Positions 26,249 through 35,326 are shown, counted from the first letter of the stretch. The stretch: 64,000 bases of DNA from an uncultured Kiloniellaceae bacterium (GCA_947493695.1 CANLSF010000001.1:620001-684000); one strand, 5' to 3'. Made by a program: numbers and translations. Notes: generated by a model from the letters alone, not told the origin.

Positions 26249-26803
26249 TTAAAAGTCGAAGTACTCGTGCTCGGCATCCGGGGTCGAAGCCGCAAGATCG
26301 CGGTACATCGGGCTGCTGCGATCGATTTCCCGGCCCGAAGGCATGGGCAACGGGGACTGATCGAAAGTCTGCCCGCAGAGGATCTGATCGACCGTGCCTT
26401 GGCCCAGTGTCAGAGGAAGGAAAACCCGGCGCACCAGGAGGTTCGCCCTGCCCCCGCGGCCGAAGCTGCTGAGTGAGGCCACAGGCTGGCGCAGATCGAC
26501 ACAGCGCTGCAGGAGCTTGGTCACAAAGGTTATGGTGCTGCCGCAGCCAAGATCGTCGAGAAACTGCCCGGTCGCATCAAACCCGGCCTTTTCCGCAACC
26601 CGGGTTCCGATCAGCCTATAGCGGAAGCGGCGTTCCGGCAGAATATGTTCGATCATACAAACATCGGGCAGGAGAAGCGGAATCGACATCGGTTCGAAGT
26701 TCCGGCGAAGCGGAACCGCTGCGCCCTTTGCGATGGATCGCCAATAGTCCGCGAGCAATTTGAGAGTCTCATCCGTGAGCACAGGGTTATTTATAGAATT
26801 CAT
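26249..26803 (-). CDS. PAS_5 family PAS-like domain protein
   Basis: Single-domain protein of 184 residues of the alphaproteobacterial PAS_5 family (formerly DUF1388). Features are the N-terminal helix LLADYWRSIAKG, the PMSIPLLLPDVCMIEHI strand region, and RFRYRLIGTRVAE, the family's signature, followed by a G-x-FLDDL block. It has no output domain and no membrane segment. Such proteins are common in several copies per genome; ligands and partners are unknown. Begins with ATG at 26803. It is alone, with an AT-rich upstream region. Identification to family is reasonably sure. Confidence 0.75.
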   Translation of the reverse strand: MNSINNPVLTDETLKLLADYWRSIAKGAAVPLRRNFEPMSIPLLLPDVCMIEHILPERRFRYRLIGTRVAEKAGFDATGQFLDDLGCGSTITFVTKLLQRCVDLRQPVASLSSFGRGGRANLLVRRVFLPLTLGQGTVDQILCGQTFDQSPLPMPSGREIDRSSPMYRDLAASTPDAEHEYFDF

Positions 26804-27158
26804 TGCACACTAACTATAGGTTTTAGAAACTCGACTATGTATTCACTGTTTGCTTGAAAGATGATCAAAATCCAGCTGCAGTATCTCGTGAGAGATTTGC
26901 AGATACGCGTAAACATCCAGCTAAAACTAGCAAGCGACTCAATAAGTAACCAGTTCACACTCATCTCAAGTTTGCAGTGAAAGTGTATTTTTCTCTCCCT
27001 GGGTGCGCCCTTCTCGGGAAGTCGTAAAATCCCGTTAATCTTCAAGACGTCGGCGGATCAATCTGCTACAGCAGGCCACATGCGCAAGATATCGGTCGAA
27101 ACCGAGTTGACGGCGGTACGACACAGACCCAGATAGAAGCCGCCACCCTGCCCAAACC
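26804..27158. other. AT-rich divergent intergenic region (PAS_5 / sodium channel)
   Basis: About 355 bases, AT-rich at 26804-26990. It must contain both promoters. Short hairpins such as ATCTC-gtga-GAGAT near 26885 are too small to interpret. No gene or RNA was recognised. Confidence 0.35.
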
Positions 27159-27968
27159 ATGGAATCCCCCGCAATGATCCGAGAACGACTGCAGCTGGTG
27201 CTGAATGCCCCCCTGTTCGAACGCGCCATTCTGGTTCTGATCGCCATCAACGCCATTACACTGGGCCTGGAAACCAGCCCGACCGCTATGGCTGCCTTCG
27301 GCAATCTCCTGCTGGTTCTGGACCGCGTTATCCTGGCCGTCTTCGTCCTTGAAATCATTGCGCGGCTGATTGCCGATTTCAGGGGTTTCTGGCGCGACCC
27401 CTGGCGGATTTTCGATTTCATCGTGGTCGGGATCGCGCTCCTGCCGGCGACGGGCAGTCTGTCCGTCCTGCGCGCGTTCCGGATCCTGAGGATTCTACGG
27501 CTGATCTCCAAGGTCGAGGCCATGCGCCGTGTGGTCAGCGGACTGCTGTCCGCGCTGTCGGGCATCGGCTCGATCATGTTGCTGCTGGTCCTGATATTCT
27601 ACGTCTTCGCGGTGATCTCCACCAAACTCTTCGCCAAAGATTTTCCGGACTGGTTCGGCAGCATCGGCGAATCTGCCTACACTCTGTTTCAGATCATGAC
27701 CCTGGAAAGCTGGTCCATGGGGATCGTGCGCCCGGTGATGGAGGTATATCCCTACGCCTGGGTCCTCTTCGTGCCCTTCATCGTCGCGACCGCCTTTACG
27801 GTTCTGAACCTTTTCATCGGTGTCATCGTGGACGCCATGCAGTCCGAGCACGAAGCCGAAGCCCGCGCCGAACGCGACGCAATGATGAGCGAAACCGAAC
27901 AGATCCTGGCCGAGGTCAAAGCCCTGCGGGTCGAGGTGGCGGAGATGAAAAAGGGAGCGAGTACTTAA
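27159..27968 (+). CDS. Voltage-gated sodium channel, NavMs/NaChBac type
   Basis: Six-helix ion channel subunit of 269 residues that forms a homotetramer in the inner membrane. S1-S4 (about 20-120) end in a voltage sensor with arginines at three-residue spacing (R105, R108, R111, R114). S5 begins near 133, and the selectivity filter is T181-L-E-S-W-S186, nearly that of NaChBac (TLESWAS) and the same as NavMs (TLESWSM), which marks sodium selectivity. S6 carries TVLNLFIGVIVDAM and runs into a charged coiled coil (230-265) that holds the tetramer together. The gene stands alone before a tRNA. Sodium use in the cell, for motility or salt response, is inferred. Confidence 0.92.
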   Translation: MESPAMIRERLQLVLNAPLFERAILVLIAINAITLGLETSPTAMAAFGNLLLVLDRVILAVFVLEIIARLIADFRGFWRDPWRIFDFIVVGIALLPATGSLSVLRAFRILRILRLISKVEAMRRVVSGLLSALSGIGSIMLLLVLIFYVFAVISTKLFAKDFPDWFGSIGESAYTLFQIMTLESWSMGIVRPVMEVYPYAWVLFVPFIVATAFTVLNLFIGVIVDAMQSEHEAEARAERDAMMSETEQILAEVKALRVEVAEMKKGAST

Positions 27969-27987
27969 AGCGCGGAGAAGAGAAAAA

Positions 27988-28063
27988 TGGTGCCCCAAGA
28001 CAGATTTGAACTGCCGACCCCCTCATTACGAATGAGGTGCTCTACCAACTGAGCTATTGGGGC
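27988..28063 (-). tRNA. tRNA-Thr (CGT anticodon)
   Basis: Read on the minus strand, GCCCCAA (acceptor) begins at 28063 and pairs with TTGGGGC ending at 27992; discriminator A and an encoded CCA follow at 27988-27991. The D arm (AGCTCAGTTGGTAGAGC), the anticodon stem CTCAT/ATGAG with loop TTCGTAA, a short variable loop and the T arm (CGGCAGTTCAAATCTGTC) all fit. The anticodon CGT reads ACG codons, so it charges threonine. Its 3' end lies 19 bases beyond the sodium channel stop, on the other strand. Confidence 0.96.
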
Positions 28064-28149
28064 ACGCGCGCTGTGTCGCGGGGAATAGCAAAGTTTGCAG
28101 CCGCGTGCAAGCGGCTGCATCACCAATTCAATCCGCTAGGCACAATCCT

Positions 28150-29670
28150 TTAGCGCGGGGCGGTTTCCTGCCCCTGAACGCCGGAAGCTGTGGTTCCGGA
28201 GATAACAGGCGTTCCGTCCCTGCCGTTGGCGGCGTTCTCTGCCTTTTTCTCCGGTGGCAGCAGAATAGCCTCCGATGATGCCTCAGCCTCCTGGGTGGGC
28301 GGATCACTCTCGAGCGAAAGCAGCGTGGTCGCCACCCTTGGCGGGTTCTGCCAGCGCAGACTGTCAAAGCTGGCGCAGGCGCCGCAATGCGGGTCCCATT
28401 GACGGGCGGCGGCGCCGCAGGTTCCGCAAACCCAGGCCATATCGGGATCAGCTTCGCTGGCCCGCTGCAGCCACTGTCGTGCAGCGTCGCTGTCGCCATG
28501 CTCTTCCTGTTCCAGACGCGCCATCAGGCGGCAAAGCCGCCGGCCGGGGATGTCGCTGCCGGTTGCGGAACCGGAGTGGTCCGTCTTTGCCGAAGCCGCT
28601 TCAATCGCTTGATTGAGCTTGCCGCGCGCCTCACCCCAGAGACGGGCATCGAGAGAGATCTCGGCAACGATCAAACGGCTTTCGATGTGATCGGCGCGGG
28701 AGGCCACAAATTTCTCCAGACGCGAAACCCGCTGAACGTCGCTGTCGTCGGGCCAGAGTTCCAGATACGCCCGAGCCAAATCCGGATGCGGCGCAACCGG
28801 CCAGGACTTTTCAAGCGTCTTGACGGCCTCGCGGCGGCGGTTGGCATCCATGGCGGCCTTGGCCAGCAGCAGCGTGGCCGGAACCAGATCAGGCGCCAGC
28901 GAATGCGCATCACGCGCCCAGCTCAAAGCATTCTGCATCTCACCGGCCTCACGCGCGGCAAGCGCCCGGGTCAACTGAACCACGGCCCGTTTGCGGGTCG
29001 CCTCGGCTTCCGGCATGACTTTGTATTTTGCCGCCTGCCGCAGCGCCTGCTCGGCACCTTCGAGATCACCGGTTGATTCACTGAGTTCGAAAAGGTTGGT
29101 CAGAACCCATTCGGACTTTGGTTTCAGAGCATGGGCTTTGCGCGTGTAATCGAGCGCCGCCTGGGTATCGCCACTGCGCTGCGCCTGCATCAGGAGGCCA
29201 CGCAGACCAAAAAACCGGGTTTCTTCGTTCTCGAGCATCGCCTCGAAATAGCGGCGGGCCGCGGTATCGTCGCCGTTGAGCTGGGCGGCCTGAGCGGAGA
29301 GCAGCATAGTCAGCGGTGGCTCCTCCAGAAGCGCATCCGCCTTGCGCGACAGCTTGTTGGCCAGCTCGCTCTCGCCCGCAGCAACCGCCACCATGCCCTG
29401 GGTTAGGGCCTGATAGCCCTTGCGGCGGCGACGTTCCCGGCGCGCAGCCCCGAAACCGCCCGGCGCGTTCAGGATAAAGCGCCAGATCAGATAGCCGATA
29501 ACCGAGATCACGATCGCGGCAAGAACCAGAACCGCCAGGAAGGCGGCGTTATTGAAATCAATCTGATAGCCAAGCCACTGCATCGAGAACTGGCCGGGGT
29601 TCTGCGCGAACCAGACAAAGATGCCAACGACGATGGCGATTTTGAGGAAGAGGAGGAGCGCTCTGATCAT
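28150..29670 (-). CDS. hemY: HemY-like TPR membrane protein with C-terminal zinc ribbon
   Basis: Protein of about 506 residues with the HemY N-terminal architecture: two transmembrane helices (about 5-65) and then a basic stretch RRERRRRKG leading into TPR-like helical repeats. The C-terminal half carries a zinc-ribbon-like motif, WVCGTCG then HCGAC, with CxxC pairs, typical for alphaproteobacterial members. HemY is linked to heme synthesis by genome position; its biochemical role is not settled and it is unrelated to the oxidase also called HemY in Gram-positives. Start at ATG 29670, 4 bases after the mitofilin stop; a GTG at 29682 is possible. Last gene of hemC-hemD-mic60-hemY. Confidence 0.85.
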   Translation of the reverse strand: MIRALLLFLKIAIVVGIFVWFAQNPGQFSMQWLGYQIDFNNAAFLAVLVLAAIVISVIGYLIWRFILNAPGGFGAARRERRRRKGYQALTQGMVAVAAGESELANKLSRKADALLEEPPLTMLLSAQAAQLNGDDTAARRYFEAMLENEETRFFGLRGLLMQAQRSGDTQAALDYTRKAHALKPKSEWVLTNLFELSESTGDLEGAEQALRQAAKYKVMPEAEATRKRAVVQLTRALAAREAGEMQNALSWARDAHSLAPDLVPATLLLAKAAMDANRRREAVKTLEKSWPVAPHPDLARAYLELWPDDSDVQRVSRLEKFVASRADHIESRLIVAEISLDARLWGEARGKLNQAIEAASAKTDHSGSATGSDIPGRRLCRLMARLEQEEHGDSDAARQWLQRASEADPDMAWVCGTCGAAARQWDPHCGACASFDSLRWQNPPRVATTLLSLESDPPTQEAEASSEAILLPPEKKAENAANGRDGTPVISGTTASGVQGQETAPR

Positions 29671-29674
29671 GACA

Positions 29675-31588
29675 TCAACCACCCAGTCCGATCAGCGTCG
29701 CTGCTCGCGCCGCCAAAAGGCTCAAGGCTTTCTGTGCGCCCAATCGTGCCTCCGCCTCCGCCCGCCAGGCGGCAGCGCCCTCAGCGGCAGCCCCGGTTAA
29801 GCCATCCAGCTCGGCGACCGCCCCGGCCAGATCACCGGCTTCGAGTTTGACCTCGCTGCGGGCCAATACCGCACCGGCGTCTTCCCCTTCGACAAGCCCG
29901 ACCGGGCGGATCGTCACCGCCTCGGAGACCTTCTGCAGGGTCTTGGCAACCCAGTCGCCCTCTTCGCCGCCCCGTGACGCGGCCACGACCTTGCCGGCCA
30001 TCTCGTCGAAGGAAACCTGCAGTCCGGGCAGCCCGGCGATGCCCGATCCGGCCCTTTCGGCCAGCGGCATCAACGCCGACTTCAACTCGGCGTCCTCCGC
30101 AACCAGACCTTCGACCAGCGCAAGCTCGGACTCGAATGAACCGGACCCGCTCAGAGCCTGACGCAACTGCAGCAACGCCAGGAACATGGCAGCATCGCCG
30201 GCATCCTCTGAAGGACCGGTGGGTATGGACTGGCTGAGTGTCGTCAGCTCCGCCGTCAGGCGGGATTCAAGCGCCGGAACCGCGGCAACACCCCGCTCTG
30301 CCGCGCTCAAACGGCTGTCCAGATCGCTCAAGCGTTCCGCCGGGTCTTCCAGACCCGTCACTGTCTCTTCGATCTCATCGAGACGCGCCGCCAATTCAGT
30401 CAGAGCCCCCGCATCAGCCTGCGGAGCGACCTGGCCGTTTCCGGCCCCGGTGCTTCCAGACTCGATCCGACCGGCCAGCTGATCGACCTGGGCCTTCAGA
30501 GTCGCCAGTTCCTGTGAATCCAGAACCGATCCGGCAGCCCCGGTGGTTTCACCTTCGGGCTCGCCATCCGCGGCAATCACCACGCCACCGGCAAGCAGCT
30601 GTTCAAGCGTCCCGTCCAGGGCATCTATGCGCTTGTTCGCATCGGCAATCGCCTGATCGACGGCTGAAAGATCAACCTCACCTGCACCGGAGGCCGACTG
30701 AACTTGGTCTTCAAGCGCAGCGAGCTGAGTCTCAAGCGCCGTAATGCGTTCCGCGGCAGCCTCGGCTGCGCCCTCTGTACCACCTGTGTCACCACCGGCC
30801 ATGACAGGCAGCGTTTCGACCAGCGGCAGCCAGTGATTGCGGCTGTAGACCGCACCGGCCAGAACCAGAGCCAGCACGACAATGCCAAGCACAAAGCCGC
30901 TGAAGCCGCCGCCGGATTTAGCTTGCGGCACCGGCTTCGTGTCTGAGGGTTTTGATTTCGGCGCGGGAGACTTTTCCGCGCTTGCCTGTCCGGCGGCAGT
31001 CTTATCTGCCGGTATGGAGTCCGCCGCTTTTGTGTCTGAGGCCTTGGATTCCTGAGCTTTTGCGCCTGCGCTCTGCGGGATCCCGGTTTTCGCTGCGCCC
31101 GCAGGTGGGATCGTAGACTTTGGAGCGCTAGCGGAGTCCTTACCCGAACCCGGTTTTTCCTTCGATGCCGCATCCGAGGCAGCGGCGGCAGGCGACACGG
31201 CTGTGGGCGCTGTCGTTTTGGAGCTCGTGTCGTCTTTTTTCACATCCTGATCCTTGGACCCGTTTGGTTGAGCGGTGCCCGCTTCCTGGGTAGGTGCCGT
31301 TTTGGCCGCCTGATTGCGTGTCATATGATCGCTGGCCGATAAAACCGCCGGGTCCAGCGAGATGTTATTGGCCTTAGCTGCGCTCAGGATCTCGGCATGG
31401 CGCGCCGTGGGAATCGAGTCCCGTTCTTTCCAACCCTGTACCGTGCTGACCGCGACCTTGAGCTTCCCCGCCATGGGGCGCAGGCCGCCGAAGGCTTCAA
31501 TGATCCGGGCAACGGGCTGAGCGTTTTTAGCTGCAGCCTCTTTCTGGGTCGTTGAACCGCCACCCGAGGGTTCATTTTTATCTGACAT
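29675..31588 (-). CDS. Alphaproteobacterial mitofilin/Mic60 homologue (COG4223) with N-terminal helix-turn-helix
   Basis: Protein of 637 residues. Order: an N-terminal helix-turn-helix resembling the YdaS/carph-isopro type at about 27-80 (IIEAFGGLRPMAGKLK, STVQGWKERDSIP, RHAEILSAAK); a long Ala/Lys/Pro-rich disordered stretch (90-225); one transmembrane helix (231-248, GFVLGIVVLALVLAGAVY); a coiled coil (about 273-440); and the C-terminal mitofilin domain (about 470-637, with VGLVEGEDAGAVLARSE). Mic60 shapes membranes and, in alphaproteobacteria, is encoded between hemD and hemY, exactly as here. The helix-turn-helix would face the cytoplasm. It is unusual to find a DNA-binding-type fold in such a protein. 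Overlap of coupled genes: the stop lies 5 bases before the hemY ATG. Confidence 0.88.
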   Translation of the reverse strand: MSDKNEPSGGGSTTQKEAAAKNAQPVARIIEAFGGLRPMAGKLKVAVSTVQGWKERDSIPTARHAEILSAAKANNISLDPAVLSASDHMTRNQAAKTAPTQEAGTAQPNGSKDQDVKKDDTSSKTTAPTAVSPAAAASDAASKEKPGSGKDSASAPKSTIPPAGAAKTGIPQSAGAKAQESKASDTKAADSIPADKTAAGQASAEKSPAPKSKPSDTKPVPQAKSGGGFSGFVLGIVVLALVLAGAVYSRNHWLPLVETLPVMAGGDTGGTEGAAEAAAERITALETQLAALEDQVQSASGAGEVDLSAVDQAIADANKRIDALDGTLEQLLAGGVVIAADGEPEGETTGAAGSVLDSQELATLKAQVDQLAGRIESGSTGAGNGQVAPQADAGALTELAARLDEIEETVTGLEDPAERLSDLDSRLSAAERGVAAVPALESRLTAELTTLSQSIPTGPSEDAGDAAMFLALLQLRQALSGSGSFESELALVEGLVAEDAELKSALMPLAERAGSGIAGLPGLQVSFDEMAGKVVAASRGGEEGDWVAKTLQKVSEAVTIRPVGLVEGEDAGAVLARSEVKLEAGDLAGAVAELDGLTGAAAEGAAAWRAEAEARLGAQKALSLLAARAATLIGLGG

Positions 31589-31685
31589 TCTTTTTCCCGA
31601 AGGCTGCCCTTAACAACACACAACGAAATACTCTATCTACGATCCAGATCTGCGCCCGTTTTCGTGGCTGGCGTCACCGCCTGAC

Positions 31686-32411
31686 TCACGGATCGAGAAG
31701 CACCAACACGTCAGCCTGGGTTGGCCTTGCTGCGACAAGCACCGAATCCCAGCGCAAGGGCTCCAGCTCTTCCTTCACCGCGGCGGATAAACAGACCGCA
31801 ATTGTTGCCTCAAGATAATCCCCCAGACCCGCCGCAGCAATCAGCCTAACAAAGCTCTTGGCGGTTCGTGGAGAGAAAAACGTCACGGCATCGATTTCTC
31901 CGCTGCGGAATTGGCCCTGCGTTTCCGCCGAAAGCGCCTGTAACGCGCAGGTTTCATAGAGAACGACCCGGCGGAAGCGGAATCCCGCCGCCTCCAGTCC
32001 ACCCTTCAGGTCGCCAGCGACTTTGCTACCTGCGGCATGAAACAAACCACCCTGGGTAGGGTCAAGCCGTCGGGTCACCAAAGCGGTCAGGTCGACGACA
32101 TCACCGTCAGCACTTTCAATTGCGCGAAAACCGAATTCCTCAGCGGTCCGGGCGGAAGCATCGCCCACCGCAAAAACCAGCAGATCAAGATCCTGCGGCA
32201 GGCGCGGCGCAAAAGCGGAACAAAAGGCCCGAACTCCATTGGCGCTGGTAAAAAGCAGCGCCTGAATGTCGCTCAGATCAATCTGCGCGGTCGCGTCTTC
32301 AAGGTTGACGATTTCAAAGAGCGGCTCGATCAGCACCTCGTGACCCTGGGCCGCCAGACGTTCGGCAAAGCGCTCGGCATCAGGTCGTGGTCTCGTCACC
32401 AGCACGCGCAA
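31686..32411 (-). CDS. hemD: Uroporphyrinogen-III synthase
   Basis: Enzyme of 241 residues that closes hydroxymethylbilane into uroporphyrinogen III with inversion of ring D. Sequence similarity in this family is always low; the N-terminal VLVTRPRPDAERFAERL block, the LLFTSANGVRAF motif near residue 55 and VTFFSPRTAKSFVRL near 180 identify it, supported by its place directly after hemC. It probably starts with TTG at 32411 (LRVLVTRP), with GGGAGAG about 5 bases upstream, since no ATG is available before the conserved motif. Gap to hemC is 27 bases, and to the mitofilin gene 97 bases. Confidence 0.9.
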   Translation of the reverse strand: MRVLVTRPRPDAERFAERLAAQGHEVLIEPLFEIVNLEDATAQIDLSDIQALLFTSANGVRAFCSAFAPRLPQDLDLLVFAVGDASARTAEEFGFRAIESADGDVVDLTALVTRRLDPTQGGLFHAAGSKVAGDLKGGLEAAGFRFRRVVLYETCALQALSAETQGQFRSGEIDAVTFFSPRTAKSFVRLIAAAGLGDYLEATIAVCLSAAVKEELEPLRWDSVLVAARPTQADVLVLLDP

Positions 32412-32438
32412 CGACGCTCTCCCAAATAAAGTCTGCCT

Positions 32439-33389
32439 TCAGTGCGACGTCAGCGACTGAAGGGCTTCTGGTCCCATCTCGGCACGAAGTTGCTCACCGA
32501 GGTCCTTCCCGAGTGCGGCAGCGTCCCCTGCGGAGCCTTGCCGCGTCCCGCGCCAGACCCGGCTGCCGTCCGGCATGGCCACCAGCGCCCGAAGCTTCAG
32601 GGAGCCAGGCGCTTCATCAAGTTCCGCCAGCGCCGCAATCGGTGTCCGGCAGGATCCGTCGAGAACCTCCAGGCAAGCCCGTTCAGCGGTCACCCGCACA
32701 GCCGAGACGGCATCGTCGATCGCCGAGAGGTATCCCCGCGTCACGGAATCGTCCGAACGCACCTCCAAACCAACAGCGCCCTGGGCCACCGCCGGCAGCA
32801 TCTCGTCGGTTTCAATGACAGACGTAATCTGCTCTGCCTGCCCCAGTCGCCGCAAACCGGCGACCGCCAGCAAGGTCGCGTCGACTTCGCCCTCTGCCAG
32901 CTTTCGCAGGCGCGTCTGCACGTTTCCGCGAAAGGTGATCACTTTCAAATCGGGCCGGGCCAGCAGGATCTGAGCTTGACGGCGCAGGCTCGCAGACCCC
33001 ACAACCGATCCTTCCGGCAACCCGGAAAGCGTCTCAGCCTTGAGCGAAAAGAAGGCATCTCTGGGGTCCTCGCGCGGCAGAATGGTGGAAATCTCCAGGC
33101 CGTCGGGCAGCCAGGTCGGTACATCCTTCATGGAGTGCACCGCCGCGTCGATCGATCCGTCGAGCAGGGCTTCCTCAATCTCCTTGGTGAAAAGGCCCTT
33201 GCCGCCGATTTCGGAGAGCGCTCGATCCAGGATCTTGTCGCCCGTGGTCTTGATGACGACAATCTCAATCGCGTTTTCGTCGGCAAGATCACTATGGGCT
33301 TCGGCCAGACGACGCTTAACTTCGTGGGCCTGCGCAAGAGCGAGCGGACTGCCTCGGGTCCCGAGACGAAGAATGGCGGATTGGGTCAT
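32439..33389 (-). CDS. hemC: Hydroxymethylbilane synthase (porphobilinogen deaminase)
   Basis: Joins four porphobilinogen molecules into hydroxymethylbilane, the third committed step of heme synthesis. The product is 316 residues, normal length. Landmarks: LRLGTRGSPLALAQA at the N-terminus, KDVPTWLP with the conserved Asp region, RRQAQIL, and the dipyrromethane cofactor cysteine in DGSCRTPIAA. The frame is open to 33506, but ATG 33389 begins the family's normal N-terminus (MTQSAILRLG). First gene of the hem block and divergent from tsaD, so the 228-base gap between them holds both promoters. Firm identification. Confidence 0.96.
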   Translation of the reverse strand: MTQSAILRLGTRGSPLALAQAHEVKRRLAEAHSDLADENAIEIVVIKTTGDKILDRALSEIGGKGLFTKEIEEALLDGSIDAAVHSMKDVPTWLPDGLEISTILPREDPRDAFFSLKAETLSGLPEGSVVGSASLRRQAQILLARPDLKVITFRGNVQTRLRKLAEGEVDATLLAVAGLRRLGQAEQITSVIETDEMLPAVAQGAVGLEVRSDDSVTRGYLSAIDDAVSAVRVTAERACLEVLDGSCRTPIAALAELDEAPGSLKLRALVAMPDGSRVWRGTRQGSAGDAAALGKDLGEQLRAEMGPEALQSLTSH

Positions 33390-33617
33390 AAAGCCCCTGT
33401 AGCGAGTCTGTGTATGTTGAAGCCCGAAACTAGCCCTCAGGAAGGCCCGGCGCCAGATTCTTAATCGCCGCACCCCCAAATCTGTCGGACGAGGCACAAA
33501 ATCCACATTGAAAGCTGGAATTCGCCGCCAATTTGAGTCACGAAGCCTTTGAAAAAAGCACGAATGCGCACAGCAAGTTATGGTGCGCCCGGTGACGAAA
33601 GTTTAATCTTCGCAACT

Positions 33618-34667
33618 ATGATTGTACTCGGACTCGAAACCAGCTGCGATGAAACCGCCGCCGCCGTGGTCACGGATGACCGCCGTATACTGGCCAACAA
33701 GGTGCTGTCGCAACTCGACGAGCATCGGCCCTTCGGCGGTGTGGTGCCGGAAATCGCGGCGCGCAGCCATCTGGATCACATCGGCGATCTGGTCGAGCAG
33801 GCCATGACCGAGGCCGGTCTCTCCTTTTCGGAACTGGACGGCGTGGCGGCCACCGGCGGACCCGGTTTGATCGGTGGCGTCTTTGTCGGCGTTATGACCG
33901 CCAAGGCCATCGCGGCGGCCCATAAAATTCCCTTCCTCGCGGTAAACCATCTGGAAGGCCATGCTTTGACCGCGCGCCTGACAGAAGGCGATGCGGCGGC
34001 CTTTCCCTATCTTCTACTGCTGGTTTCCGGTGGTCACTGCCAGCTGCTTGCCGTAGAGGGCGTCGGACGCTACACCCGATTGGGCGGCACCATCGATGAT
34101 GCTGTCGGTGAAGCCTTCGACAAGACCGCCAAGATGTTGGGCCTGCCCTACCCCGGCGGACCGGCCCTGGAGCGCGCGGCGCAAGCCGGAGACGACCGCT
34201 CCATCGAGCTGCCGCGTCCCATGCGCGGGCGGCCCGGTTGCGACTTTTCCTTTTCCGGCCTGAAGACCGCCGTGCGCCATCGCATTGAAGCCATGCTCGA
34301 AGAGAGTGAAGACCTGAGTGAAAGTCAGGTGGCCGATCTGGCCGCAAGTTTCCAGCGCGCAGTCGGCGATGTTCTGGCGGACCGCTGCGCCCATGCCATG
34401 GAGCGCTTTCACGAGACTTACGGCCAGCCCGGGCCTCTGGTGGTCGCCGGTGGTGTCGCCGCCAATCAGGCCCTGCGCGCCCGCCTCAGTGAATTGACAG
34501 CGGAACAGGGCACAGAACTGCTCGCCCCCCCAATCTCACTCTGCACCGATAATGCGGCCATGATCGCCTGGGCGGGGATGGAAAGGTTGCAGCTCGGCCT
34601 GACCGATCCGCTCGATTTTGCGCCACGCCCGCGCTGGCCGCTCGATCAATTGAAGGGTGTTGCCTAG
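33618..34667 (+). CDS. tsaD: tRNA N6-adenosine threonylcarbamoyltransferase TsaD
   Basis: Transfers the threonylcarbamoyl group to adenosine 37 of tRNAs that read ANN codons, with TsaB and TsaE. 349 residues, normal. The ASKHA-fold start [16 protein letters not shown], the metal-binding HLDHIGDL (H-x3-H) in [11 protein letters not shown], the SGGHCQL loop and the late [13 protein letters not shown] block are all present. The frame is open upstream to 33549, but ATG 33618 is the family start. It opens a co-directional run tsaD, 2OG oxygenase, gpsA, YciI; the stop overlaps the next GTG by one base. Firm identification. Confidence 0.97.
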   Translation: MIVLGLETSCDETAAAVVTDDRRILANKVLSQLDEHRPFGGVVPEIAARSHLDHIGDLVEQAMTEAGLSFSELDGVAATGGPGLIGGVFVGVMTAKAIAAAHKIPFLAVNHLEGHALTARLTEGDAAAFPYLLLLVSGGHCQLLAVEGVGRYTRLGGTIDDAVGEAFDKTAKMLGLPYPGGPALERAAQAGDDRSIELPRPMRGRPGCDFSFSGLKTAVRHRIEAMLEESEDLSESQVADLAASFQRAVGDVLADRCAHAMERFHETYGQPGPLVVAGGVAANQALRARLSELTAEQGTELLAPPISLCTDNAAMIAWAGMERLQLGLTDPLDFAPRPRWPLDQLKGVA

Positions 34668-35326
34668 TGTCGAAGAAATCCTCTTCGCAGCCTGCCGCCG
34701 CAGATATGAAGGCCGAGATGAACGGCCTTTTCCCGACGCCCATCCTGACCGGTCTGTTGCCGGGCGCTGAAGAGGTCAACCGCAAGCTCAAGCAGATCAT
34801 TCTGGAAAAGGAACGCACCAGCGCCTCAACCCAGCACAGCAATCTGGGTGGCTGGCAATCGACCTGGGATTTCCCGGAATGGGGCGGCGAAACCCTCGAG
34901 TATCTGCTGGGTTCAGCCAAGAAGCTTGCGGACCGGGTCACCACCCGCCGCGACGGCAAGCCGGTGAAGATCGACTGGAATGTGACCTGCTGGGCCAATG
35001 TGAACCGCTCCGGTCAGGGCAATGAGTTCCATACCCATCCAGGTGCTTTCTGGTCCGGCAGCTATTACGTCGAGGACGGCGGGATCGGACAGGACCCCAC
35101 ACTGGGCGGAGAATTCGAAATCCAGGACCCGCGCGGCGCGGCCCCGATCATGTATGCGCCTGAGTTGAGCATCGGCGGCCCGGCAGGTGCCTCGATGGGT
35201 GCCGCTGAGACGCTTTCGCCGCGCGCCGGTCTGCTCATTCTTTTCCCGAGCTGGCTGCAGCATGGCGTGCGGCCTTACAAGGGTGATTGTGAGCGCATCT
35301 CAATCGCCTTTAACCTGAGACTCTGA
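34667..35326 (+). CDS. 2OG-Fe(II) oxygenase family protein (TIGR02466-like)
   Basis: Putative non-heme iron dioxygenase of 219 residues resembling the TIGR02466 group. The iron site can be placed in NEFHTHPGAFWSG (H122 or H124 and downstream acid) and FPSWLQHGVRPY (H199), with R210 in ERISIAFN as the likely 2-oxoglutarate anchor. FPTPIL near 22 and the YYV strand after the first motif are also typical. It begins with GTG at 34667, overlapping the tsaD stop by one base, and precedes gpsA by 13 bases, so it is co-expressed with both. A link to tRNA or lipid modification is tempting but not shown; the substrate is unknown. Confidence 0.8.
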   Translation: MSKKSSSQPAAADMKAEMNGLFPTPILTGLLPGAEEVNRKLKQIILEKERTSASTQHSNLGGWQSTWDFPEWGGETLEYLLGSAKKLADRVTTRRDGKPVKIDWNVTCWANVNRSGQGNEFHTHPGAFWSGSYYVEDGGIGQDPTLGGEFEIQDPRGAAPIMYAPELSIGGPAGASMGAAETLSPRAGLLILFPSWLQHGVRPYKGDCERISIAFNLRL

